64,000 nucleotides of DNA from Bacteroidales bacterium (GTDB taxonomy: Bacteria; Bacteroidota; Bacteroidia; Bacteroidales; UBA1715): NCBI GenBank assembly GCA_016714605.1, contig JADKDL010000016.1, forward strand, positions 62,001 through 126,000, read 5' to 3'. Under the pieces are notes generated by a model. That model was given only the letters and a program-made list of their open reading frames with translations, searched no databases and was not told where the DNA came from. A program made the translations under genes and the position numbers. The stretch's first letter is position 1. Each line of letters opens with the position of its first letter. Shown here one piece after another: positions 9,636 to 18,227 of this stretch.

Positions 9636-10033
9636 ATGAATACTCTTTTTAAAATAGCACTATTATTACTAATGGTTCTTTTTTTAGTTTCTCTTGTTTA
9701 AAAACATACCCAAGCATCAGCTGTTTCGATGATGTTTCGTGTACTTACCCAAAAGTAATATATATGGGTATCCCTGATACTATTAAGTTAAAAGCAGAAT
9801 CAGATACAGGAATTCATAGAATTTTTATAAGAGATGGAGTAGATACCCTTTATTATAATGAATATCTTTATAGTTTTAATAATCCCGATCCTAAATATAA
9901 TGTACTTCTGCCTAAAACATACAATAATCATTTTGTTTACAACCCTGGTAGTACAGGCAAAAAGATTTTAGATATTACCATAGAAGCATACATTTGCGAT
10001 ACTACTTTTCAAGTAGAATTTGAGGTCAAGTAG
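9636..10033 (+). CDS. Small lipoprotein gene, frameshifted just before the lipobox
   Basis: ATG 9636 begins MNTLFKIALLLLMVLFLV and hits a stop at 9699-9701. Adding one T to the seven-T run at 9679-9685 changes the reading to a signal peptide ending in FFSFSC followed by LKTYPSISCFDDVSC. It then joins the open frame that ends at 10031-10033. The repaired product is about 132 residues with a classic lipobox cysteine near residue 21. The downstream part has motifs such as IPDTIKLKAESDTG and ends DTTFQVEFEVK, which looks like one beta-sandwich domain of no family I recognise. It is flanked by palindromic repeats on both sides. I take it as a real lipoprotein gene whose frame is broken in the homopolymer, either by assembly error or by slippage. 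Confidence 0.55.
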
Positions 10034-10120
10034 GGGCAACCCTATGTGGTTGCCCTAAATAAAAAATGTGGTTGCCCTCCTAATGTTACCCTTTTGTGAT
10101 TGCCCTATATTGTTACCCTA
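10033..10120. repeat. GGGCAACC palindromic repeat, copy 1
   Basis: GGGCAACC (10034-10041) and GGTTGCCC (10048-10055) form a perfect 8-bp stem with loop CTATGT. The repeat touches the stop codon of the preceding lipoprotein. Degenerate partial copies of the GTGGTTGCCCT half follow to about 10120. Related copies occur at 13881, 16014, 16111, 16155 and 16221. Confidence 0.7.
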
Positions 10121-10439
10121 TGTAAATACCTATATGTTTGCTTTTTGTGCAATACATAAAAACAAATTTAATTTTAATGTTAATAAAACATTAACTCCTA
10201 TAGTTCTTATGTTGCTTAATATTAATATTTGCTAAGTGTTTCAGGTTTTTAATTAACCATAAATTAAGATGATTTTTTTTTTAGTTGCACTTACTGTATA
10301 TAGTTTTACTATCGAAAAAATAGATTGTAAATACTGTTGAAATAAAATAATTATTCCCTTGCAAACGCTTGATAGTGCGTTATTAATAAAAAGAACAGTG
10401 TTTCCTTAGAATATTGTTTAAAAAATAAAAAACAAACAA
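10121..10439. other. Intergenic spacer upstream of the first scaffold gene
   Basis: An AT-rich stretch with no convincing ORF. It must hold the promoter and leader of the 10440 gene, but I find no exact TAnnTTTG element with a correctly spaced TTG. Confidence 0.4.
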
Positions 10440-13400
10440 ATGAAAAAAATAGTTTACGGAATTCTTTTATCCCTTATTGGATTCTCTTTATTTGGTCAAG
10501 GCGGACTTGAAAATATTATAGTTGAAGCTATACCGGTAAGTGCTCAAGCAATTGCGGCAGATCCTACGCTTACATCTAATCATGTTACGTATAGAGTTTT
10601 TGCTGATATGATGCCTGGCTACAAACTGCTTAATTGTATGGCTTTAGGGGCAGGGCAGGAGCTGAAGTTTAATACCACAACGCTTTTTTACAATAATGCA
10701 GGTGGAAATTATCAACCAAATAATTTCTTGTCTTTACCAACGGTAAATGATGCTTTATATTTCGACTCATGGCTTACCATTGGAACTATTGGAGATCCGA
10801 GTGTAAGAGCACAACTCGTGCCTAGGGTTGAAGATAATGATGGTGTTGTTGATGGATATATTTCTGTCACCAACAGTCAATCATTAATTTTTTCAGGAGA
10901 AACAGGAGTAGCTGTTTTCAATAATCAAACTACTGGCAGTTCTTTTTCATCGCAAATTATAAGTTATGAAAATACGAGTGGTCTAAATGGCCCTTTTGCT
11001 TCAAATACGGTTTGTCTTGGTCAGTTTACTACCGACGGTTATTTTACTTTCGATTTTAATCTTGCTCTATTAAATGAGGCAACTCAAACACAAACCCTAG
11101 TAGTGGCTACGCAACCAACAAATGTATTTCAGGTTTCCTCACCTTTGTTGCATTGACTAACGTCCCAAATATATACCCCTCTGTTTCTATTACAGCACCT
11201 CTTGAAGCTTCCGTTATTGGTAAAGGTGAGTTAATTTCGGTAAGTGCATCGGCTACTGATACTGATGGCTTGATTGCTGCCTTATATCTTTTAGCAGACG
11301 GTACACCTGTTGATACCTTTAGTTTGGCTGTGCCTGTAGCAACAATTAATCATAGTTTTTCTTGGATTTGTAAGGGGGTAGATGCAACACAAGTAGCTGT
11401 AGTTGCTCTCGATAATAGAGGCGGCACCGATACTTCTATGGTTACCATTCAGGTTACCGACCCAAATCCTACTAACATTACCTTTGTTTCTCCTGCTGTT
11501 AATAGCAATATAAATTTTAATTTATACGATATTGTTATTAATGCAATAGACGATGATGAAGGAATATTGTCTGCTACATTTTATATTAATGGAGTTTCAA
11601 TAGGAGCATCAATGTACGATGGCGACAGCAGATATTCTACCCAATACTTGCCTATAGCTCCAGGTCCTATTCAAGTTACCGTTGTTGTTACCAATGGAGC
11701 TGGTTTAACCGTGACCCAATCTTTACCACTGCTTACCGTTTCTAATGCTATTCCTGTTTGTTCTATTTCACTTCCGGTTACCCCATTTGTGCTTCCAATA
11801 ACGCACGATACTACTTTTGTAGCTCAGTGTTCAGACCCCGATGGTACTATTACCTCAGTAAGTTTTTATTTAAATGGATCTTCGACTCCAATACTTACTG
11901 ATAATACTCCTACCGATGGTTTTACATTTACTTATCAGGCTACTGCGGTAGGTTCTTTCGCATTAGCTGCTCGTGCTACCGATAATAGAGGTGCTCAGTC
12001 TACATTAAATTCGGTGAGTTTTACGGTTGCAGTACCTTCTGCTTCTGCTTATGTGTTAGAGTCGGTTAAGAGTTTTTGCTCTTCTGCCGGTATATTTTGT
12101 TTGCCAGTTGTAGCTACAACTCCTATTTCTAATATTCTAGGTTTTGATATAGATATCTTATATGATAATACAAAAGTAACCCAACCGGACTCATCACTCC
12201 GTATGAAAATATGATTGCCGATAGAGATTATACTACTTATACTATGAATGTAATTGGCGATTCGTTGATACGTCTTTCTTTGTTTCTTAGCTCTTCTGCT
12301 CCTACAGGAACACGTTTCTCTGGCTTAGGTGCTTTACTTTGTGTGGAGTTTTCTAGAAATTTCAACTTCTCTTATGAAGATACTGCTGTTTTTAAATTGC
12401 CTCTCATTACAGAAAGTTATTCAGGCTATTTTTCTGATGTATATGACTTAAATGAAAATGGAAATGCTACCTATATTACTGAAAAAGAAGATTTGTTTGA
12501 AGGAACGATTCATTACTGGGCCGACAATAAACCTATGGCTTATGTGCCGGGTGTAAATGATACTACTCTTATTTTTGGTAATGTAAATCCTACTGCAACG
12601 GTTACACCAAATGCAAATGGTGCGTTTTCTCATTCTGTATCAAATGGTACATCTATCACCATGAAAAGAGATGTTTCTAATAGTTTTGACATACAACAGG
12701 TAATAAATGGATATGATGCTTATTATACCGCACAGGTATTGGTAGATAAACAAACCTTCATACCAAATGTATATCAATTAATAGCTATGGATGTAAACAG
12801 AGATGGTCGTGTTACTGCCGGAGATATCAGTCAGATTCAGCAACGTACTGTTTCTAAAATTGGAGAATTTTCTCAGTTTGGAAATACTGCACTCGATTGG
12901 GTTTTTGTTGCCTCTACCGATTTGTATCAGAATCCATCATTTCGTATTTCAGAAAATTATCCATTGCCCGATGGCGTAGGTTTCTGCCGAACTAAAGTTC
13001 CTGTTGCTGGAAATGTTTTAGCGCTTCCGGTTGAAAATCTTATTTCTTGTCCTATTATACAAGATGAAAATTTTAAAGCAATTCTTTTAGGCGATGTTAC
13101 CGGAAATTACGCATCGGTAGAAAATACTGTTTTCTTAAAAAGTGGCAATCAAGAAGCCGAACTTATCTTTGAAATAGAAAATACAGATACTGGCTATGTG
13201 AGTATAAATATAGTTGCAAACTCAGAATCGGTTGTTAATGCTTACGATTTTAGTTTCTATTTCGATACCGATAAGTTTGAATTTATAAAAGCTCTTGACA
13301 AAGCAGGTATTGGCACTATGGAATGTGCCATTTCAAAAGATGAAGCAAATCTATTGAAATTTACTGCCTTTGGCGACCTGAAAAAAGGAGCTATACTTAC

Positions 13401-13767
13401 TTTGGTATTTAAGGCCCAAGGTGCAATGAAAGAATCTGACATTGTAGCTAAAACAAGTTTAATAAATGACACTCCTGTTCAAATTACTATTAAAGAGAAA
13501 GTAAAAAATGGAACAGTAGAAACAAATGATATACAATTGGAGAACGATAATACCATTATCTATCCAAATCCAGCTCAAGACGAGCTGTACGTTATTACTC
13601 AATTACCTCGTGCAACGATAAGTTTGGTATCAGCACTAGGAATCGTTATAGATCAACACCAAACCAAAGCTGCCCACTTTGAGGTAGGTAATCTTTCATC
13701 AGGCTTTTATGTGGTTAGAGTTTGTAATGAATCAGAATCCTATGACTATAGCGTAATAATTGAGTGA
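10440..13767 (+). CDS. Modular T9SS scaffold-like protein (copy A), broken by two one-base frameshifts
   Basis: Three open segments (10440-11156, 11153-12214, 12211-13767) align end to end with the intact 1,106-residue protein at 18228. Adding one T to TTT at 11144-11146 joins the first two (SSPFVALTNVP), and adding one C to CCC at 12180-12182 joins the last two (VTPTGLITPYENMIADRD), giving about 1,109 residues. The order is signal peptide, locus-specific N-terminal domain (YRVFADM, FDSWLTIG, GQFTTDG), three Ig-like repeats (PSVSITAP, SASATDTDG), a cohesin-like module with conserved cysteines, a dockerin-type loop (DVNRDGRVTAGD), a GDVTGNY motif, a second cohesin-like module, and a type A sorting tail. 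Codon use is mixed, unlike the strongly biased paralogue. Both breaks need read-level checking. Predicted extracellular. Confidence 0.75.
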
Positions 13768-13793
13768 TTTTTCTTTTATTCTTTTCACACTGG

Positions 13794-13828
13794 CAGCCTC
13801 GGTATTATTATACTGAGGCTGTTTTTTT
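13794..13828 (+). terminator. Rho-independent terminator after scaffold copy A
   Basis: CAGCCTCGGTA (13794-13804) pairs with TACTGAGGCTG (13811-13821), with one G-T pair and a 6-nt loop. Seven T follow. Confidence 0.9.
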
Positions 13829-14195
13829 GAAAATAATTGAGGCATAATTTTTTTTATGATATTTTCGTCTGCGCATCAGGTAGGGAAACCCTATGTGGTT
13901 GCCCTTTTATTGTCGTAATGTAGGTTGCCCTATATCAAATAATTCTTTTTACATACTGTAGAACGACCTTTCAATTTCTTTTTTGTTCTAAAAACTGCTT
14001 TTTCGAACAAAACACATTAATGCTTTATACAGAGACATTTTACAATTTTCTACAGTACATATAATAAGTCCACAAAAGTTTAATTTAATGTTAATCGGTT
14101 AACTGAAAATGTAATAATTTGTTAATTTGCATTATGTTACAGTGAGTTTTTTAAAGATTACATTTACCATATTATTTAAAAATAAAAAGAAAAAA
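13829..14195. other. Spacer with one palindromic repeat copy and the upstream region of the 14196 gene
   Basis: A GGGCAACC-family element lies at 13881-13905 (GGGAAACCCTATGTGGTTGC core), with a second half-copy (GTAGGTTGCCCTA) ending at about 13933. The remainder is AT-rich. An in-frame TTG at 14127 would add 23 residues before the signal peptide, so ATG 14196 is preferred. No confident promoter is seen. Confidence 0.55.
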
Positions 14196-15755
14196 ATGAA
14201 AAATTCAAACAAATGGCTTGCAGGTGCTTTCTTAGCACTTAGTACGATGGCTATTCAAGCCCAAACGCCTTACAATTGTGGTTGTTGCCCGACTCTTACC
14301 GACAGACCGGAAGTCCTTCTATCTTCACTTGCTGATGCTAGTGGTAATCTTACCGGAGATCACACTCTCCTTACATGCGACAAAATGTATATTCTAGACA
14401 AGAAGATATATGTTGGAGATGGTGATACTCTAACTATTCTTCCGGGTACCGTTATCAAAGCTACAACTCAAACTGGTCTTGCATCTTCTGCTCTTTTCGT
14501 TACAAGAGGTGGGAAAATTTTTGCAGAAGGTTCAGAGTGTTGTCCTATTATTTTTACTACAATTAATGATCAGCTAATTGGAAACTATTCTTTTACAAAC
14601 AAAGAAACTTGGGGTGGAATCATAATTTTAGGAAAAGCTCACAATACATGTGCAGCAGGTGAAGTTAGCCCAGAAGTGCCCGGAGGAATAGCAACTTCTT
14701 CTGGTTTGGCAGCTATTGAAGGTGTAGATCCTAGCGATTTGAGACATTATTATGGTGTTGCTAATAGTGCATTTGTAAATGATGATAATTCTGGTTCTCT
14801 TTGCTATGTTTCTATACGTCATGGTGGAACTGTAATTGGAACTGCTAATGAAATCAACGGTCTTACTTTAGGTTCTGTTGGTAGTAAAACAAAACTAAGA
14901 TTTATTGAAGTTATTTCTAATGGTGACGATGGCATAGAATTTTTTGGTGGTACTGTTGACTTAAAATATGCTCGTATTATGTCTTGTCAAGATGATTATC
15001 TTGATTGGGATCAAGGTTACACAGGTAGAATTCAACACGTTATTGGAGTTCAATTGCCTGCTGGAATATCTGGTGCAACAGGAGAAGCTGCTGTAGGTTA
15101 TGGCGATAACGGTATTGAAGCTGACGGTGACGATGGAACTGCTTACCCTCGACCTTGGTTATCTCACCCGGTTGTTAGTAATGTTACTATTATTGGTAAT
15201 GATGCTGATAATACTACCGGTGATGTAGCTCTGGAATTGAAAGAAAGAGATGCTTCTCAAATTTATAATTCAATATTTGCTAATTTCCATACTGGTATCA
15301 AAAGATCTGGAACTCCACTTCCTACATCAGTAGTAAAAAACTGTACATTCGTAAGTATGACAGTGAATCAATCTCCTGCTACTCCTGCAGAAGACGCTTC
15401 TAACACATTTGCTGCAACTTTAGGTGGTTTCGATCCTACCTTCCAAATAGGTATGAACAATGCTGTAGCTGCTAATGATTATTATGATGTAAAACCTTCA
15501 TCTGGTGGTACTGTATTCCCTATAACTGATACTTGGTTTGATGCTGTTACTTATAGAGGTGCTGTTAATCCTTCTTCTGCTATGTGGTGGAATATGTCTG
15601 AATGTACTGCTGCAATAAAAGGTATTGCTAATGCTTCTGCTCCAGTTACTGAAACAGCTAATAATGCTAGCAAAGTAAATCTTCCTGACCTTAATGGTGA
15701 CGGTGTTGTAAATGGTGCTGATTTCAATATTCTTGTTGCTTATATTGGTCAATAG
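14196..15755 (+). CDS. Secreted repeat-rich (probable beta-helix) protein with C-terminal half-dockerin, copy 1
   Basis: The 519-residue product has a signal peptide (MKNSNKWLAGAFLALSTMAIQAQ), a short Cys-rich start (YNCGCCPTLTDRPE) and a long domain rich in Gly, Asn, Asp and Ile. Segments such as GTVIKATTQTG, KIFAEGSECCPIIFT, WGGIIILGKAHN, LRFIEVISNGDDGIEFFGG and VSNVTIIGNDADN have the spacing of a right-handed parallel beta-helix; this is inference from pattern. I recall similar secreted Bacteroidota proteins without known function. The C-terminus (residues 498-519) is one dockerin-type calcium loop, DLNGDGVVNGAD, plus its helix. There is no T9SS sorting tail. A tandem paralogue begins at 16545. 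Strong bias to T-ending codons suggests high expression. It may be displayed by docking onto the neighbouring cohesin-like proteins. Confidence 0.7.
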   Translation: MKNSNKWLAGAFLALSTMAIQAQTPYNCGCCPTLTDRPEVLLSSLADASGNLTGDHTLLTCDKMYILDKKIYVGDGDTLTILPGTVIKATTQTGLASSALFVTRGGKIFAEGSECCPIIFTTINDQLIGNYSFTNKETWGGIIILGKAHNTCAAGEVSPEVPGGIATSSGLAAIEGVDPSDLRHYYGVANSAFVNDDNSGSLCYVSIRHGGTVIGTANEINGLTLGSVGSKTKLRFIEVISNGDDGIEFFGGTVDLKYARIMSCQDDYLDWDQGYTGRIQHVIGVQLPAGISGATGEAAVGYGDNGIEADGDDGTAYPRPWLSHPVVSNVTIIGNDADNTTGDVALELKERDASQIYNSIFANFHTGIKRSGTPLPTSVVKNCTFVSMTVNQSPATPAEDASNTFAATLGGFDPTFQIGMNNAVAANDYYDVKPSSGGTVFPITDTWFDAVTYRGAVNPSSAMWWNMSECTAAIKGIANASAPVTETANNASKVNLPDLNGDGVVNGADFNILVAYIGQ

Positions 15756-15777
15756 TTATTCGTATTTATTGATTTTT

Positions 15778-15834
15778 AGTCTTATTAAATGGCTTCATAC
15801 TATTGGTATGGTCATTTAATAAGACTCTTTTTTT
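15778..15834 (+). terminator. Strong Rho-independent terminator after copy 1
   Basis: AGTCTTATTAAATG (15778-15791) pairs perfectly with 15813-15826, an inner CATAC/GTATG stem (15796-15800 and 15806-15810) extends it, and seven T follow. The same stem core, TCTTATTAAATG, recurs after the 16545 gene. Confidence 0.9.
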
Positions 15835-15849
15835 ATTGCCAACTGCTCA

Positions 15850-15954
15850 TTGACGGTTGCACCGTCAATTTATTTAACCTTGCATTGCTTCCATGGTGTT
15901 CTGCACCGTGGTTTGTAATACCTTATTTGTATAATAATGTAGGACGTCTCGTCC
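15850..15954. repeat. Second cluster of small palindromic hairpins
   Basis: Three palindromes lie in a row: TTGACGGT/ACCGTCAA (15850-15857 and 15861-15868), CCATGGTG/CACCGTGG (15891-15898 and 15904-15911, one mismatch), and GGACG/CGTCC (15942-15946 and 15950-15954). It is similar in style to the 9413-9542 cluster but has different sequences. A 67-codon open frame crossing it is not credible as a gene. Confidence 0.6.
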
Positions 15955-16013
15955 GGTCAATTCGCAATAATTTTTTTCAATGTTTTTTCTAATCTTTTAA
16001 TTCGAACATCCGG

Positions 16014-16266
16014 TATGGGCAAACCTATGTGTTTGCCCTAATTCTTAAAATATTGTTTGCCCTAAATGTAATAATGTTATTTGCTCTATATGTAATAATT
16101 TTTGATTAATAGGGTAGCCACATAAGGCTACCCCTACCGGAGTTCGGTGAATAACCGGTAGGGGCAACCCTGTGTGGTTGCCCTAGCTGTCGTAATGTGT
16201 TTGAGATATTGTATTATATGGTAGCCACAAGAGCTACCCCTACATGAGTTCGGTGAAAAACCAGTA
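16014..16266. repeat. Array of GGGCAACC-family palindromic repeats (BIME-like)
   Basis: Units lie at 16014-16041 (TGGGCAAACC/GTTTGCCC), 16111-16140 (AGGGTAGCC/GGCTACCCCT), 16155-16184 (GGGGCAACC/GGTTGCCC) and 16221-16243 (GTAGCC/GAGCTACCCC). The second and third are head to head, joined by CTACCGG and CCGGTAG around AGTTCGGTGAATAA. The segments 16114-16160 and 16221-16266 are direct repeats of about 46-47 bp with few differences. Each can fold on itself. This fills most of the gap between the tandem paralogues. Confidence 0.7.
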
Positions 16267-16544
16267 ATATTTTGTTATTCTCGTGAAAGCTTATAATACA
16301 CCATCAGGTTAAAATAATGTTAAACTAATGTATGTTAATTGTTCATTTTTTGATTTGTTCATATATTAGTTTATTTGAATTAAATAGCATGAAATCAGTT
16401 CAATAAATCATATTATTCCCAATTCCTTCCAAAGCATAAAATAACAATTCTTTAATCTGATTTTAAGGTCAAATACATATTACATGATGATATTTGTCAC
16501 AGTTACTTTTAATATGTTTCACTTAAAAATTTAGTTAAAATCAA
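16267..16544. other. Upstream region of copy 2
   Basis: AT-rich with no ORF. GATATTTG at 16489-16496 differs by one base from the -7 element TAnnTTTG and is a weak promoter candidate about 50 bp before the start codon. Confidence 0.3.
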
Positions 16545-18119
16545 ATGAAAAAAATGAAAAATGCAAGCAAATTGCTTGTTGGTGCTGTCTTAGCACTTGG
16601 TTCTATGGCCGCTCAGGCTCAAAAACCTTATTCTTGTGGTACTTGTCCTGCTCTTGCTGACAGACCAGAAGTTCTTCTATCTACACTTGCTGATGCAAAT
16701 GGTAATTTAACAGGAGATCATACACTCCTAACTTGCGACAAATTGTATATCTTAGACAAAAAGATATATGTTGGTAATGGCGATACTTTAACAATACTTC
16801 CGGGTACAGTTGTTAAAGCTACTGCTCAAACAGGTCTTACTTCTTCTGCTCTTATCGTTACTAGGGGTGGAAAAATATTTGCTGAAGGTTCTGAGTGTTC
16901 TCCTATCATTTTCACTTCTGTTAGTGATCCTTTAGATGGAACTTATTCTTTTACAAACAAAGAAACTTGGGGTGGAATCATAATCTTAGGAAAAGCTCAC
17001 AACACAGTTGCTGCTGGTGAACTTAACCCTGAAAACCCTAACTATGTAATTGGTGGTACTACTTATGGTATAGCTGCTATTGAAGGTGTAGCTCCAACTG
17101 ATCCTAGAAACTGGTATGGTGCTGCTAATGGTGCTTTCGTAAATGATGACAATTCTGGTTCTCTTTGCTATGTTTCTATTCGTCATGGTGGAACTGTAAT
17201 TGGAACTGCTAACGAAATCAACGGTCTTACTTTAGGTTCTGTTGGTAGTAAAACAAAACTTAGATTTATTGAAGTTATTTCTAATGGCGACGATGGTATC
17301 GAATTTTTCGGTGGTACTGTTGACTTAAAATATGCTCGTATTATGTCTTGTCAAGATGATTATCTTGATTGGGATCAAGGTTACACAGGTAGAATTCAAC
17401 ACGTTCTTGGTGTTCAAATGCCTGCTGGAATATCTGGTGCAACTGGTGAAGCTGCTTTAGGTTATGGAGACAATGGTCTTGAAGCTGACGGTGACGATGG
17501 AACTGCTTATGCTCGTGCTTGGTTATCTAACCCATTAGTTAGTAATGTTACTATTTTAGGTAATGATGCTGATAATGCTACTGGTGACGTTGCTCTTGAA
17601 TTGAAAGAAAGAGATGCTTCTGAAATATACAATTCAATATTTGCTAATTTCCATACTGGTATCAAAAGATCTGGAACTCCACTTCCTACATCAGTAGTAA
17701 AAAACTGTACATTCGTTAGTATGACAGTAAATCAATCTCCTGCTACTCCTGCTGAAGACGCTTCTAACACATTTGCTGCAACTTTAGGTGGTTTCGATCC
17801 TACCTTCCAAATAGGTATGAACAATGCTGTAGCTGCTAATGATTATTATGATGTAAAACCTTCATCTGGTGGTAATGTATTCCCTATAACTGATACTTGG
17901 TTTGATGCTGTTACTCATAGAGGTGCTGTTAATCCTTCTTCTGCTATGTGGTGGAATATGTCTGAATGTACTGCTGCAATAAAAGGTATTGCTAATGCTT
18001 CTGCTCCAGTTACTGAAACAGCTAATAATGCTAGCAAAGTAAATCTTCCTGACCTTAATGGTGACGGTGTTGTAAATGGTGCTGATTTCAATATTCTTGT
18101 TGCTTATATTGGTCAATAA
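16545..18119 (+). CDS. Secreted repeat-rich (probable beta-helix) protein with C-terminal half-dockerin, copy 2
   Basis: This 524-residue protein is a tandem paralogue of the 14196 product with the same layout: signal peptide (MKNASKLLVGAVLALGSMAAQAQ, preceded by MKK), Cys-containing start, beta-helix-like body and one dockerin-type loop (DLNGDGVVNGAD, residues 503-514) at the extreme C-terminus. Residues from SIRHGGTVIGTANE through TGRIQHV are identical to copy 1. In the last 150 or so residues I see only two replacements (T to N in GGTVFPI, Y to H in VTYRG). The 3' DNA differs at only a few positions over about 490 bp while the 5' third is clearly diverged, which points to gene conversion or recent partial duplication. 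Codon use is very biased (GCT, ACT, GGT, TCT), suggesting abundant expression. The 18228 scaffold gene follows after 108 bp. Confidence 0.7.
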   Translation: MKKMKNASKLLVGAVLALGSMAAQAQKPYSCGTCPALADRPEVLLSTLADANGNLTGDHTLLTCDKLYILDKKIYVGNGDTLTILPGTVVKATAQTGLTSSALIVTRGGKIFAEGSECSPIIFTSVSDPLDGTYSFTNKETWGGIIILGKAHNTVAAGELNPENPNYVIGGTTYGIAAIEGVAPTDPRNWYGAANGAFVNDDNSGSLCYVSIRHGGTVIGTANEINGLTLGSVGSKTKLRFIEVISNGDDGIEFFGGTVDLKYARIMSCQDDYLDWDQGYTGRIQHVLGVQMPAGISGATGEAALGYGDNGLEADGDDGTAYARAWLSNPLVSNVTILGNDADNATGDVALELKERDASEIYNSIFANFHTGIKRSGTPLPTSVVKNCTFVSMTVNQSPATPAEDASNTFAATLGGFDPTFQIGMNNAVAANDYYDVKPSSGGNVFPITDTWFDAVTHRGAVNPSSAMWWNMSECTAAIKGIANASAPVTETANNASKVNLPDLNGDGVVNGADFNILVAYIGQ

Positions 18120-18130
18120 TACATTCTAAT

Positions 18131-18174
18131 ATCTTATTAAATGGCTTATTTATAGCAAAGTCATTTAATAAGAT
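18131..18174 (+). terminator. Hairpin after copy 2, probable weak terminator
   Basis: ATCTTATTAAATG (18131-18143) pairs perfectly with 18162-18174. Unlike its relative at 15778 it lacks a long T-run (TGTTTCT follows), so read-through into the scaffold gene 54 bp downstream is plausible. Confidence 0.6.
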
Positions 18175-18227
18175 GTTTCTATAAACATTTAAAAAAATAG
18201 TTATAAATAAATAAAAATTACAAAAAA

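Noticed and set aside
11141..11160. Programmed frameshifting in scaffold copy A
   Set aside because: The sites at 11144 and 12180 lack slippery heptamers and downstream structures I could support, and the paralogue at 18228 is in one frame; indels or errors are simpler.
15498..15752. 84-codon antisense frame, with an almost identical one at 17862-18116
   Set aside because: They are duplicates only because the sense genes are duplicates; both lie fully within the half-dockerin genes on the opposite strand.
15789..15992. 67-codon open frame downstream of copy 1
   Set aside because: It runs through the terminator and a cluster of palindromes, has no plausible start context and no protein-like composition.
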